Assembly: GCF_950023065.1 (NCBI RefSeq)
Contig: NC_088680.1
Location: forward strand, 21,502,559-21,566,558
Source of the DNA: Planococcus citri
Lineage: Eukaryota > Arthropoda > Insecta > Hemiptera > Pseudococcidae
DNA length: 64,000 bases
Reading direction: 5' to 3'
Both the position numbers and the translations under genes were made by a program. The notes below the pieces were generated by a model. That model did not search any database. It had not been told where the DNA came from and was given only the letters and a program-made list of their open reading frames with translations. This document shows, in pieces, positions 1-11,959 of the stretch (the stretch's first letter is position 1; the number at the start of each line of letters is the position of its first letter).

Positions 1-2145
1 GATTGTCTAAGAACTTGACTCCTCCGCGCAGTTTTTTAACGTCTCCGAGAGTCGACGAAGACAGCTGCACGAGTTCATCTTCCGTAACCTAAGTATATGT
101 AAAAGCACACACGAAAAAATGAATGCCCTATTGCAAAGCTTATAGAAACTATTGACAAAATATTACTTTAGATTCTGGAATCTTTTTAACAAAAGCTACA
201 GGCCAATTTCCGTCGTACTCGTGTGGGATGGCCACCACCGACGCCTCTATAACATCCGGATGGGAGAGCAGAACTTCCTCAATTTCACTCGGGGAAACTT
301 GATAGAGTCGATACTTCATCACTTCGGCCATTCTATCCACAAAGAAAATCTCGCCATCCTCGTTATAATATACTTTGTCTCCACTGCACAACCAACCTAT
401 CGATTAGAAATATTAAGGTATCAGACCAAATTATTGAGCTAAGATTTGTATTTATGATAATGTAAGAACGAGTGGTTTTACGTACCCTCGTTGTCGAAAG
501 CCTCCTTTGTCGCCTTTTGATTTTTGTAGTAGCCAAGCATTATGAACGGTGATTTGATGCGCAGTTCACCGGGCTCGTTGGGTCCGAGGGCTCGACAGGT
601 TTCCGGATCCACTATTTTCAATTGCACGCAAGATGAGGGAAAACCTACCGAATTAGGGTTTTTTGTAAAGTTGGTTTGTTTCGTGACGCAGCGTCCTGTT
701 TCCGACATGCCTGTTGAAAAAAATTATTTCAGCTCAATCACAATACCAGCCGCATTTCAAATAACTCACCGTATCCTTGCAATACTACAGCGTTTGGTAT
801 AATCTGTTTAAACTCTTCGAAAATCTTAATATTTATTTTATAGCCTGTGGTCATTACAAACATTACTGAATCAAGTTTAAACTTTTTGTAAGCTAGGGAT
901 TTGCACAAGAGAGTTATCGTTACTGGTGACAAATACAATCTGTTAATCTGAAATGAATAGGAAAACAATAAAAATCCTATGGTTTTTAAAAAGTAGAACA
1001 TGATTTTAACGATGAGCAAGTGTAGGTAATCAAACCTTATACTTTTCAATCACGCGGCAAGTATCCTCAATCTCAGTGCTTGCGTGTAAAACACGCGTAC
1101 CCAGCGACAGGATGCTCTGTAAGGTGAATATGAAACCGGATATCCAATGGGTAGTCGTGTACCAGAGCGCCACATGTGTCATGGAAATCGGCGAGAAGGA
1201 CTGAACCATCTTCAGAATATTACCATAGGAGTGCATGACACCTTTAGGCATGCCGCTACTGCCCGACGATAAAATGACCAACGCAGTCTCGCGTGGGTCC
1301 TCAACCGCATGTGGACGAAATTCACTAACTTCCTGTTCGAATTGCTGCTGAGTTATATCATGTAGGGACTGGATACCCGGGAAAGTGCCAAAGACGATCA
1401 TCTTAGTGTTTACATCCTCAAGTTTTGCGGCCTCAAGTAGAGTCTCGACGGCGCTCTCGCAGGCGAATATCACTTTTGGCTGTAGCAGCTGTATGAAGTG
1501 TCTTGCTGACTCTACAAAAACAAAATCGCACCCATGCTTTATAATGATCTAATCAACTTGAAATTATTCCAAAGGCTTTACTTAAAGTGATGTCGTGACT
1601 CCAAGCATTATAAATGGCGCCGTTGTAGTAGATGGCCAGAAATGGAGCGTAAACTTCCAGGTGATTGTGCGTACACAGAGTCACCAGGTCACCACAGCCA
1701 ATTCCCTGCTTCCTTAGCCATAATCCGCAGCGCACGCTGACATCACGCATCTCGGCAAAAGTTGTTTGTTTTCCTGTTGTAGCATCAATCTAAGTTAATT
1801 TTTAAACAAAAGAATGATTTGTTAACAACGAATTTGAATGAAACTTGCAAGAATTAAGTTACTTAGGTTTCTATGTAAATATTACCAACCTGTGCTACAT
1901 GATCTGGCTTGCTATTTAGCATATTTAAAATAATTTCACCAATATCATGTGTATGCACGAACGGCTCATCGAAACCTGTTAGTATGTTATTATTATAGTC
2001 TATGGAAAAACTATTATTTCTGTCCTGTAAACATAATAAAAATACATGAAATTTATTAAATGCACCTGTACCTATGTACTTTGAATAATAAACAAACTGA
2101 AGGTACGAGTATACATACATAGCTGTCATTGATTTGCAAATGCAT
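1..2145 (-). CDS. ACS-A: luciferase-like acyl-CoA synthetase, 3' end cut by window edge
   Basis: Adenylate-forming enzyme (AMP-binding family, firefly-luciferase/4-coumarate:CoA-ligase branch), expected to activate a fatty or aromatic acid with ATP and load it onto CoA. Exons read from 2145 downward: 2119-2145, 1890-2024, 1582-1789, 1036-1511, 770-947, 486-710, 167-396 and 1-88 (partial). All junctions have GT-AG borders and matching phases (0,0,1,0,1,1,0). The P-loop reads SSGSSGMPKGV in exon 4, followed by WYTTTHWISGF (A4 region, His kept), GYGMSETG across exons 5/6, and GWLCSGD across exons 6/7. Exon 8 starts VTEDELVQL; the part with the catalytic lysine is outside the window. The start is the ATG of a 27-nt first exon, chosen because the same mini-exon precedes all five copies in phase. 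It is divergent in orientation from ACS-B. Substrate unknown. Confidence 0.85.
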
Positions 2146-2410
2146 TGTTGCAAAATGAACAAATTCTAACAAAAAGTATTACCTATCCTTAATAATGCAC
2201 GCTGAGCTTGCACTTGCACTTGTGATGTTTTTCTACTAAAGTAATGTATGTATTCGTTTAAGACTTCCAATAAAGATGGGTTGTACATTATGTTTTATCA
2301 ATGTTCGAGCTAGATAATTGAAGATCTACCTACTAAGGTGTTAAGTTGAAAAATTGATAACTATCGAAACGGATTATTAATCGTTCTCTCAAGTTATAAT
2401 TTACTTATAC
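2146..2410 (-). promoter_or_regulatory. Shared 5' flank of ACS-A (putative promoter and 5' UTR)
   Basis: The roughly 250 bases upstream of the ACS-A start are closely similar to those upstream of ACS-B (4830-5048) and ACS-E (30040-30293), with shorter matches before ACS-C and ACS-D. Shared blocks include AACATTGATAAAACATAA, ATCACAAGTGCAAG and TACTTTTTGTTAGAATTTG just before the ATG. Conservation of non-coding flank in a family whose introns vary strongly suggests duplicated promoter and leader. No transcription start can be fixed from the sequence. Confidence 0.5.
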
Positions 2411-2576
2411 AGTAAAACCTTGATAAGTGCAAGTTCGCATGAAGTGCAACAAAAATGTAATCCCCGTCCCTACATGCAGTCAATTTACCATGTAAATTCA
2501 CCTTCATAAGTGCAAATAGTAACCTCGATAAGTGCAACAATTTTTTGGCAGTAGAAAGCACTTTCACCTCTATATA

Positions 2577-3078
2577 CAGGAGGCTCTCGATTATCCGACT
2601 CCGAATTATCCGACTTTTATGTTATCCGGTACTAATTTATCCGACTTCCATTTCACATTATCCGACGCAACAAGGTCGGATAATCCAAAATTTTAAATAA
2701 ACCCCCTAATTTTTTATTTTGGAATGCGTAAAAATATGCAGTATGCGACGTTTTGTATTCTAACGGTATTACCTATTTTTCTTGAAATCGACTCAATTTA
2801 CTTTAAAAAGTTATATAATTTGAGTCTGTATTTAATTTTCAGTAATTTCAGTCATGTACATACAAAAGTATATTATTTTTGTTTATTCGTGGTTTTTTCA
2901 ATTCATTGTTTCTATTTTGAGCCAAAACTTGATTTTCTGGATGAAAAATTGTCTTCTCAAGCTTATGCACTTCATTTCTACGCAAGAAACTTTCATTTTG
3001 GATTGCGACTTTTTTGGTATCCGACCCACCTTACCTCCCCCCTCCCCCCAATTTGGTCGGATAATCGAGAGACTTCTG
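2577..3078. mobile_element. 502-bp pogo/mariner-type MITE with TA duplication
   Basis: Terminal inverted repeats contain CTCTCGATTATCCGAC at the left end and its complement at the right end. Both ends start CAG/CTG and are flanked by TA (2575-2576 and 3079-3080). Extra copies of the ATTATCCGAC motif sit just inside the left end. No transposase is encoded, so it is a non-autonomous miniature element. It interrupts a broader repeat (about 2410-3130) with GATAAGTGCAA motifs. TIR and TA target fit the Tc1/mariner/pogo superfamily. Confidence 0.7.
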
Positions 3079-3142
3079 TAAGTGCACGTTGCTGTACGTT
3101 TCACCTCTATATGTGCAAAATTACCTCATAATAAAAATTGTA

Positions 3143-4093
3143 CCATAAACTGGGGTAACATTGAAATTGCGGAGTAACATTGAAGGGTGCAGTTTTTCAT
3201 CACATTATGCTCCATGGCGCGGGCGGTGGAACTATGAAGAATGGAGCAATTCTGACACCAGAATGGGTAGAGTACACTTTGGCAGTTATTTTTCCTATTT
3301 TATCATTTTCAACTAGTGGTTCCAACACCAATAAAAAAGCAAGTGAAGAAAAGTGATGTTTTAATTAATTTTAATTAATGTGAAAAGCTTGGTGTCTGGA
3401 ATTTTGAATTTTCAAATAATGAGTCAAGTGACATTATAGATGTGTTGGTACACCTCCTGACTACAAATTAGCGCATTTGTTCATGTGGGAAAGTTCTTTC
3501 CTGAGGAGTAAAAAAATAATATTCAAACTGGGGTAACTTTGAAGGCTATAAAAAAAAATCATGAAATTTCAGTAAAATTGGCCAAAAATGCATGAAAATG
3601 CTTAAAAACTTGTTAAAAATGATGTGAAAACTTGACAAACAGCTCTACAATCATTGAAAAATCATAAAATTCGGTCAAAATGGCCAAAATGCTTGAAAAA
3701 TGCCTGAAAACTAGACAATTTTCAAATTATCATTTTGGAGCACTCTTTCATAAATTCAATAATTATGAATATGGATCATTTTGTAAGTGCTTGACACATA
3801 TTAAGTGACCAAGAAAGTAAATATTCATATTTTTGATAATTTTTGACCTTGAGTGAAGCACATTTCAAGGGACCTTCAAAGTTACCCCAAATGCCGCGCT
3901 GGGTAACTTTGAAGGGCACTTCTTTTGGCTCTTGTGCTTGACAGGAAAAAGGTAGGCAACTTCTGTAAACGCCAAAACGTAGTGCTGACATAGCTTCATC
4001 AAAATCACCACACACATTTCCCCTACCTCCGCTATTCATACCTCTAAACATGAAAAATTCTGAAAAATCCTTCAATGTTACCCCAGTTTACAG
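3143..4093. mobile_element. 951-bp foldback element with TAAACTGGGGTAAC ends
   Basis: The left end TAAACTGGGGTAACATTGAA is repeated in inverse at 4070-4090. TA dinucleotides flank both sides (3141-3142, 4094-4095), as expected of a mariner-like target. Further copies of GGGTAACTTTGAAGG lie inside both halves. It carries no plausible coding sequence; small ORFs inside are antisense to one another and match nothing. Confidence 0.65.
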
Positions 4094-4499
4094 TATTTTT
4101 TAAATTTGAGAGATTTAGATTTGTTTTGAAATTTGTATACTTAGGTAAAAAAAAAGGGTTATTTTTTGAAATTTTTGCCGGGTGCGTTGCACCAGTGAAA
4201 ATCTTTGCCCAATGCAAGCGCCTGCTTGCACATGGGCTTCCGCCGGCCCTGCATAATATGAACAAATTCACTGCTATAATATTGACAATTTGACTATGAG
4301 CAACAAGGAAGTGTCAACCCAACCTTAAGTACTGAAGATACATCCGCAGCATCCAGGTACAGATACCCGATGCTTGCAGATATATCAGTGTTACCAATGT
4401 TGACTCTCCAGAATACTACAAATAAGTACATCAGGCATGGTATAGTATATCACACAGTATTGAAATAATTTCAACAAAATTATAAATCGTCTATTTTTT

Positions 4500-4775
4500 C
4501 CTGCTTACATTTTTTTCCATCATGAGTGTAGGGGGAGAATGGGAGAACAAAAAAGAGAGTACGTGCACAAAAGAGCACCTACAACGCAATGAAGCATGAA
4601 CAATTGACACCACTTTCACCTCTCCCCCTCCCTCCAAAGCAAAGTGGTCGATTTTCATTTCCCCAGGCCTACCAAAATGGTTTTTCAAAAATTTGGGGGG
4701 AGGGGGAGCACGAAAAAAGAGTACGTGCACAAAAAAACATACGCGATTGAAACCACTTTCACCCCCCTACCTGCC
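4500..4775. repeat. Diverged copy of the foldback-1 arm sequence
   Basis: The segment carries ATTGACACCACTTTCACC, GTACGTGCACAAAAGAGCAC and the G-run/GAGCACGAAAAAAGAG motifs found in the arms of the large element in ACS-D (19624-22714). It is a solitary, degenerate copy without a matching opposite arm nearby. Confidence 0.55.
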
Positions 4776-4829
4776 ATACTCAACAGCGCCGACGAGAAGT
4801 GAGAGTTACTGTTACTGCAGCGACAACGA

Positions 4830-5048
4830 CGTATCGAAATCGTAAATTATAACTTGACTTGACGCCTTAATATAATCTTTATTTATCTAGCTCGAGCATT
4901 GATAAAACATAACCCATTTTTAGTGGAAGTCTTAACTCTTGAACGAATAAACTACTTCAGTAGAAAAACATCACGAGTGCAAGTTCAGCATGTAAGTACA
5001 TATTATTAAGGATAATACTTTTTGTTAGAATTTATTCATATTGTAACA
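4830..5048 (+). promoter_or_regulatory. Shared 5' flank of ACS-B
   Basis: This is the plus-strand equivalent of the conserved ACS upstream block. Matches to ACS-A and ACS-E include TTATCTAGCTCGAGCATTGA, GATAAAACATAACCCA and TACTTTTTGTTAGAATTT, ending directly at the mini-exon ATG at 5049. Probable duplicated promoter and leader of a gene that has since become a pseudogene. Confidence 0.45.
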
Positions 5049-5108
5049 ATGTATTTGCAAATCAATGACAGCTGTGCACGAGTATGTATACCTTCTGTTT
5101 GTTTACTA

Positions 5109-6505
5109 CCCGGTAAACACACCGAACGCGAATCGCCGGCGGAAATCGCGGTCGCGAAAATCGCGTTCGATTCGCCGGCGAATAGAAGGCAGAAATCGCA
5201 GTGAAAAAAATAAAAAATCTCGTTGCAAAAATCGTAGGCGTATCGCGGGCGAATAGACGGCGGAAATCGCAGAGAAAAAAATGAAACAACTCGTTGCGAA
5301 AATCGTAGGCGTATCGCCGGCGGATTCAGCAGTGATATTTTCAACGCGATACTCGCGTTCTATCCGCCGGCGAATCGAACGCGACAATCGCGCTGAAAAA
5401 ATTTGAAAAAAACACTGCTGAATCCGCCGGCGATACGCCTACGAATTTCGCAACGATCTTTTTCATTTTTTTCAGCGCGATTTCCGCGGTCTATTCGTCG
5501 GCGAATAGAAGGCGAATTTAGTAGAGTTCTTTTACAATATTTTTCATGCGATTTTCGCATTTGTTTCGCGTTCAATCGAGTGAGCATTCAGATGTTCTTA
5601 CGCAAGCATGCAATAACGAGCAGAATGTTGTGTTTTTTTTTATCTTTTCGTTCGTGTTTATTTCAAATTGGTTTTCTGGTGTTGAATTTTGATTAATTTT
5701 TTTGGAGTGATAACGAACAATTTTTTTTCGTGGTGTGTACATAGAATAAATTTTTCGGCGATGAGTCAGATTGGAATTTTTTTGTGATTATTTCTAATGA
5801 ATTTTTTTTAGCAATTTTTGACACTTTTTTGTGATTTTTAAAATAAATTTTTCACTGTATTGATTCAAATTTAATTTTTTTATTTAGCTTGGAATTTTTC
5901 ATGGTGATTTTGAACTGTTTTTTAGTGATGAATTCTGATAAATTTTTGATGATTTCGAATGGATTTTGTATGGTGACTTAGAATAATTATTCTAAATCTC
6001 CATAATCCAATTTTTGTGTTTTTGGTTATTTTAATAAATTACAATTGATGTTGTTGCATTCTTGTGTGAAGTGATTTACCCAAGTATAGGTACTTCATCG
6101 TTTTTTCTTTTGTTATTTCCTAGTTTGTCTTCCTACATCAGAATCAGAAAGCATTCTTCACTTAATTTACTCGTTATTTATTTTGTTTTCTTGATTTTTA
6201 ATTATGTAAACAAGTAAATTACTCGTAAAATTAATTGAAGAATACGTTCTGATTCTAATGTGGGAGAAGAAACTAGGAAAAAACCAAAGCAAAACATCAT
6301 TGCGATTATCGCCTTCGAATCGCGTTCTATTTCAACAGCGATATCGCTGCGATTCCCGCCGGCGTATCGCCTTCGGATTCCGCTGCGGAAAAAGCGGACA
6401 TTTTCGCCGGCGATTCGAACGCGATTCCCGCCGGCGATACGCCGGCTGCCAATACGATGATCGCCTTCTATTCGCTGGCGTATCGCGTACTATGTGTTTA
6501 CCGGG
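5109..6505. mobile_element. 1,397-bp foldback element rich in CGCCGGCGA, in ACS-B intron 1
   Basis: Ends are CCCGGTAAACACA and its complement TGTGTTTACCGGG. Comparison with the same intron of ACS-E (TTTACTACCTATTC) shows a clean insertion with a duplicated TA (5107-5108, 6506-6507). Inside the left half (5120-5580), and again near the right end (6300-6490), short motifs such as ATTCGCCGGCGAAT, GAAATCGC and TATCGCCGGCG repeat in both orientations. The middle (5620-6250) is T-rich. No transposase is visible; ORFs in the CG-rich parts are by-products of the repeats. Confidence 0.75.
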
Positions 6506-6990
6506 TACCTATTGAAAAAACATTTGATTAGGTAAATTTCATGCATTTTTTTCATTTTTAGGATAGGAATGAATTTGTCATAGATCATAATAATAACATT
6601 CTAATAGGTTTCGACGAGCAACTCGTGAATACACATAATATCAGTGAAATTATTTTAAATACACTAAATAGCAAGCTGGATCATGTCGCCCAGGTAGGTA
6701 ATATTTAATTCTCGCAAGTTTCATTCAAATTCGTTACACATTTATAACCATACTTCAAAAAAAAAAAAATTGACTTAGATTGACGCAGAAACAGGAAAAC
6801 AAACAACTTTTGCCGAAATGCGTGATCTCAGCGTGCGCTGCGGATTGTGGCTAAGAAAGCAGGGAATCGGCCGAGGTGACCTGGTGACTCTGTGTACGCC
6901 CAATCACCTAGAAGTTTACGCTCCATTTCTGGCCATCTACTACAACGGCGCCATCTTTAACGCTTGGAATCATGAGATCACTTTAAGTAA

Positions 6991-7592
6991 GGGAAATATA
7001 TAATGGCACGACAGAGAAATATATTGAACGACAGCAAAGTTCAACGACGAAATAGGGTGTTTGCACGACAGCCTTAAATGCACGACGGCATAAGTGATTT
7101 GAACGACGAATTTAATAGGTTTTTGAACGACGACCAGTGTAACGACAGGGATATTCACTTTGCACGCCGAAAAAAAGGAATTCCCGACAACATAAAATAA
7201 CCTGTGAATTTTACGAGACTAGGTTGTTCGAGTATCGTATTGAATTGATTTGAAGTTTCAAAAATCCCATAACATATCGAAATGATCGATTAATTTTTAT
7301 ATTTAAGAAAGAACCACATGTTCGAGATTTCGTCGTTATTTTATACAAGAATGTCGTGCATTTTTTAAAAATCTGTCGTTGAGTGCTGTCGGGCGACTTT
7401 TTAATTTCCGTCGCTGATTTTTTTATGTTGTCATGCAATTTTTATATGGTCGCTGAATAAACTTATTTCGTCGTTCAACTTTTTTTTGGTCGTTCAATTC
7501 TTATGTGGCCGGGCATTATATTACTTCGTCGTGAAAACTACCTTTTTTCGTCGTTGAAACACCCTAAACTGTCGTGCCGATAAATCCCACCC
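6991..7592. mobile_element. 602-bp ACGAC-motif element, copy 1, in ACS-B intron 3
   Basis: The left half contains irregularly spaced ACGAC motifs (GCACGACAG, AACGACGAA, TGCACGACGG), and the right half contains the complement (GTCGTGC, CGTCGTT). The element sits exactly in the intron-3 donor: TTTAAGTAA before it (6982-6990) and TTTGAGTAA after it (7593-7601), a 9-bp target duplication with one mismatch, as judged against the uninterrupted intron of ACS-C, D and E. The duplicated GTAA keeps the donor usable. A second member is at 57995-58954. No ORF of note. Confidence 0.75.
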
Positions 7593-9303
7593 TTTGAGTA
7601 ATAGCCTTTGAAATAATTTGAAGTTTATTCAATCATTATAAGCATGGGCGCGATTTTGTTTCTGTAGAGTCAACAAGACACTTCATGCAGCTGCTGCAGC
7701 CAAAAGTGATATTCGCCTGCGAGAGTGCTGTTGAGACTCTGCTTGAGGCGGCAAAACTTGAGGATGTGAACACTAAGATCATCGTTTTTGGCCATTTTCC
7801 GGGGATTCGGTCCCTACATGATACATATAACTCAGCAGCAATTCGAACAGGAAGTTCGTGAATTCCGTCCACGTGTGGTTGAGGATGCGCGCGAGACTGC
7901 GTTGGTCATTTTATCGTCGGGTAGCAGTGGCATGCCCAAAAATGTTATGCACTCCTATGGCAACATTCTAAAGATGGTACAGTCCTTCACGTCGATTTCC
8001 ATGACGCAAGTGGCGCTCTGGTATAGTACTACCAATTGGATACCTGGGTTCGTATTCACCTTACAAAGCATCCTGTCTCTGGGCACGCGTATTTTACACG
8101 AATTCACCCAGATTGAGGATACTTGCAGCATGATTGAAAAGTATAAGGTTTGATTATACATTTTCATCGTTAAATCATGTTCTGCTTTTAGAAACCTACC
8201 TGTAGGATTTTTATTATTTTTCTATTAATTTTAGATTAATAGATTATTTTTGACGCCGATAATGATATCTCACTTGTGCAAATCCCAAGCTTACAAAAAG
8301 TATAACCTTGATTCAGTAAAGTTTGTAAATATTGGAGGCTATAAAATGAATAATAAGGTTTTCGAAGAGTTCAAACAGATTATACCAAACGCTCTAGTAT
8401 TGCAAACTTACGGTGAGTTACCTATACTTAAAAAGCTGTATTATAAATTGTGATGGTGCATTGAAATACATATTTTTTTTTCAACAGGCATGTCGGAAAC
8501 AGGTCGCAAGATTACAGAACAAACTATCTTTACAAAAAACCGTAATTCGATAGGGTTTCCCGCATCTTGCATGCAATTAAAAATAGTGGATCCGGAAACC
8601 CGTCGAGCCCTCGGGCCCAACGAGCCCGGTGAACTGTGCATCAAATCACCGTTTATAATGCTTGGCTACTACAAAAATCAAAAAGAGACGAAGGAGGCTT
8701 TCGACAACGAGGGTATAACCACTCGTTATATTACTAAAAATCTTGGTTTAATAATTTTATCTGATAATTTCAATTGATAGGTTGGTTGCGCAGTGGAGAC
8801 AAAGTATATTATAACGAGGATGGCGAGATTTTCTTCGTGGATAGAATGGCCGAAGTGATGAAGTATCGAAACTATCAAGTTACCCCGAGTGAAATTGAGG
8901 AGGTTCTACTCTCTCATCCGGATGTTATTGAGGCGTCGGTGGTGGCCATCCCTCATGAGTACGACGGAAATTGGCCAGTAGCTTTTGTTAAAAAGGTTCC
9001 AGAATCTAAAGTAATATCTTGCCAATATTTTCTACATACCTATGTAAGTTTTGCAATGGGGCATTCATTTTTTCCGTATGTGCTTTTACATAGGTTACGG
9101 AAGATGAACTCGTACAGCTGTCTTCGTCGACTCTCGGAGAAGTTAAAAAACTGCGCGGAGGAGTTAAGTTCTTGGACAATCTACCAAAAACTGCATCTGG
9201 AAAAATTGCTAGACCGATTTTAAAAGAAATGGCTAAAACGTTGTGTAACAAAGAAATTAAAAAAAAAATATCGACATGCAGAAAATGTACTAAGTAAAAT
9301 AAA

Positions 9304-10841
9304 CACTGTAGACTCCTTAGGTACCTATACTATGGGTTGTGTATTGTAGGTATTTGAAAAAACAATAAATTGACTGCCTTGAATTCGAATTGATAGATGA
9401 ACTTTCACGTTTTCATGATTTCAACGAAGTAAAATCTCAGAATTTGGCCCAAAAAAGCTCAATTTTGAAAGTTACAGTTAAATTCGAATGAAAAATTATC
9501 GAGTTCTTGCTGGTGTGTTTCAAATGTAAATTTTTCAATTTATTTGAAAAAATATGCATAAACACCTTTTTTAGGGGTGCCTAAAGTGGGGGGGGGGGCT
9601 CCAAAAAAAGGGTTCAAAATTACGAATAAGTACTTATACAGGGAGCTTAGTTAAACTTTTTCATCTAGGTAATTGATTATATACCTCAAAACGTTACGTT
9701 TGGCGCAAATCGCAGGTTTCTAGTTTTCCAGGGGTTCCCAAAATGTATTGAAGTTGCAAAAAATTCGAAAATAGGATTTTTGAGTACCAGCGCAAAATTT
9801 TATTGAGCTCAAAATTTGGTAGGATGAAGGTCTTTTGGATACTAATAAACTGTAAAAAGCTTTTTAGCGGGGTTCATAGGGGTAAAGTCAAAATAGCGAT
9901 TCCAAAATTTTCCAAAAATTGAAACCTCCCCAATTTCTGCCCCTGAAGGTCGAAAATAGGAAAATCACCTCGCATAACGTTTATCGAGTTCAAACAGATA
10001 TTTTACGCTTAAAAAGTTTTTGAAAATGATACTTAGTGTTAGTGGTTCCTAAATTTCTTTTTTTATACACAACTTTGGGAACCCCTGGAGCCCAAAAAAT
10101 GGCCATTTTGGGTTAAATAATGACGGATTTGTATGTGCGACATTTATTACAACATTTTAAGAGTAGTCGAGTCGATAGTTAACTGTGAGGGGCCCAAAAA
10201 ATGGCCTTATCGGGACTCCTCCTTTTGTGATTTGAAAAGTAAAACAACATCAATTTTAGGTAATAAAAAATTCAATTTTTTTGATCTCCACATTTTTCAA
10301 ATTCACTTATGAATTTCTTGAATTTGTAACTCTGTGTAGATGATACATAGAACAACATCAATTTTAACGTAAGAATTTGGTTTTTCTGATCTTGACGTTT
10401 TTAAAATTTTATGAGTGGTTTCTTAAAATGTTAAGAGTGAAGAAGAAAACCAAATTGACTCGCGCGAAACTAGGGCAAAAGCTCTTGAAAAACATACCTA
10501 AGAATTTTAAGGGTAACCTTGGATTGATGATTTTCGAATATGTCGACAAATTTCCAAATATTCCAAATATTATGGCGGGAGGGGGTGCAACCCCCTATAC
10601 TCGTATATACAGGCAACCATTTCATCAGCAGGTGGTCACATTGGAGCGTTCATGTAGTGTCTTCTCTTCACTAAACAATAGGTATTGTTCTGAAGTATAC
10701 AGGCACAAAGTGTCCGTTTTACCTGATTTGTATACCGTTGTGTCCGATTTTTACGGACACGCTTGCACATCGGGTGGTCCTGGGCCGGGCCTCATCCCTG
10801 GATAAGACTAAGAACGTTAGACATTGACATCACCCAACTCA
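9304..10841. repeat. ACS-B/ACS-C spacer with one arm of a dispersed foldback repeat
   Basis: No gene is seen. From about 9405 to 10180 the sequence matches one arm of the foldback element at 28204-29095: TTTCAACGAAGTAAAATCTC, AAAAAGCTTTTTAGCGGGGT, then AGTAGTCGAGTCGATAG at its end. Only one arm is present here. The remainder (10180-10840) is AT-rich and without recognised features; a 142-codon ORF at 10377-10805 shows no family motif. Confidence 0.55.
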
Positions 10842-11950
10842 CAAGGGAGGTGCCCCAGGTGACATGCACCGATTTCAATGATTCTTGCACCAGGATAGAG
10901 GACATCGAACATAGTCTACCTCGAAATTTTCAGCTGCTGAAGTTGATATTTCGATTTTTCAGAGCAATTTTTCGATTTTCACATTGTAATTTTGAAAAAA
11001 TCGAAAAATCGCCCTGGAATGCTGAAATATCAACTTCAGCAGCTGAAAATTTTACCATAGGCTAGTCTCATCATATGTACTGAAATGCCAAAATAATATG
11101 AGAGGTTTTCGTATGCGACCTGCACCGACTTTTTTTGGCTAATTTTTCAAAATTGTCATAGGTATGAAAATCGAGAAATCACCCTGGAAGGCTGAAATAC
11201 TTATCAACTTCAGCAGCTGAAAATTTCACCCTGAGCTGGCCTTATCATATGTATTGAAATGCCCAAATAATATGGAAGGTTTCGGTATGCGACCTCCGCC
11301 GACTATTTTTGACCAATTTTTATGAGAAAATAAAAAAATCACTATGACAGCTTGAAATATCAACTTCAGCAGCTAAAAATTTCACCATGGGCTAGTCTTA
11401 TCATATGTATTAAAATGCCCAAATAATATGGAAGGTTTTGGTATGCGACTTCCGCCGACTACTTTTGGCCAATATGTGAAAATCGAAAAATCGCCCTGGA
11501 AGGCTGAAATATCAACTTCAGCAGCTACAAATTTCACCATGGGCTAGCCTCATCATATGTATTAAAATGCCCAAATAATATGGAAGGTTTCGGTATGCGA
11601 CCTCCGCCGACTACTTTTGGCCAATTTTTCAAAATTGCATTGTGAAAATCGAAAAATCGCCCTGGACGACTAAAATATCAACTTCAGCAGCTGAAAATTT
11701 CACCATGGGCTAGTCTCACCATGTGTATTAAAATGCCAAAATGATATGGGAAGTTTTGGTATGCGACCTGCGCTGACTATTTTTGCTCAGTTTTTCAAAA
11801 TTGCTATGTGAAAATCGAAAAATTGCTCTGAAAACTCGAAATATTAACTTCAGCAGCTGAAAATTTCGTGGTAGACTATGTTCGATGTCTCCTATTCAAT
11901 GGTGCAAGAATCATTGAAATCGGTGCATGTCACCTGGGGCACCTCCGTTG
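10842..11950. mobile_element. 1.1-kb foldback element containing about six ~150-175-bp tandem units
   Basis: The ends form a long inverted repeat: GGAGGTGCCCCAGGTGACAT on the left is mirrored at 11920-11947, and the arms extend through the GATTCTTGCACCA and GACATCGAACATAGTCTAC blocks. Between the arms CTTCAGCAGCT recurs at 11034, 11208, 11364, 11516, 11681 and 11848. These mark tandem units that also contain CATCATATGTATTAAAATGC and GGTATGCGACCTCCGCCGAC. A TCA trinucleotide on each side may be the target duplication. No coding capacity. Confidence 0.7.
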
Positions 11951-11959
11951 TCAGTAAAA

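Larger units (their letters stand above)
5049..9297 (+). pseudogene. ACS-B: luciferase-like acyl-CoA synthetase, frameshifted
   Basis: Same eight-exon gene as its neighbours: 5049-5081, 6562-6693, 6779-6986, 7668-8147, 8235-8412, 8488-8712, 8781-9010, 9094-9297. Splice sites are all intact. Exon 4 is 480 nt instead of 476: four extra bases near 7820 (CATGATACATATAACT against CATGATATAACT in the paralogues) shift the frame before the P-loop. In the terminal exon one T is missing at the usual GAA ATT TAA, so reading continues 12 codons further to a TAA at 9295-9297. The P-loop is also altered (PKNV for PKGV) and the A4 histidine is replaced (TTNW). The motif PKTASGKIAR with the catalytic lysine is still present. 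An AATAAA lies at 9298-9303. Introns 1 and 3 contain transposons. Confidence 0.85.

Noticed and set aside
152..442. Plus-strand ORF of 96 codons opposite ACS-A exon 7, with equivalents at 16589-16873, 23598-23879 and 31996-32301
   Set aside because: Antisense shadows of the conserved acyl-CoA synthetase exon 7; similarity between them reflects the sense gene.
2724..3131. 135-codon ORF with hydrophobic stretches
   Set aside because: It lies across a pogo-like MITE and its TIR; T-rich DNA gives spurious Phe/Leu-rich frames.
5022..5696. Arginine/isoleucine-rich ORFs on both strands (RRKSRSRKSRS-like, PPAIRLRF-like)
   Set aside because: They arise from the iterated CGCCGGCGA motif of the transposon in ACS-B intron 1.
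10377..10805. 142-codon ORF upstream of ACS-C
   Set aside because: No domain, no signal or membrane segment, irregular composition, and it ends beside a foldback element; no supporting paralogue.
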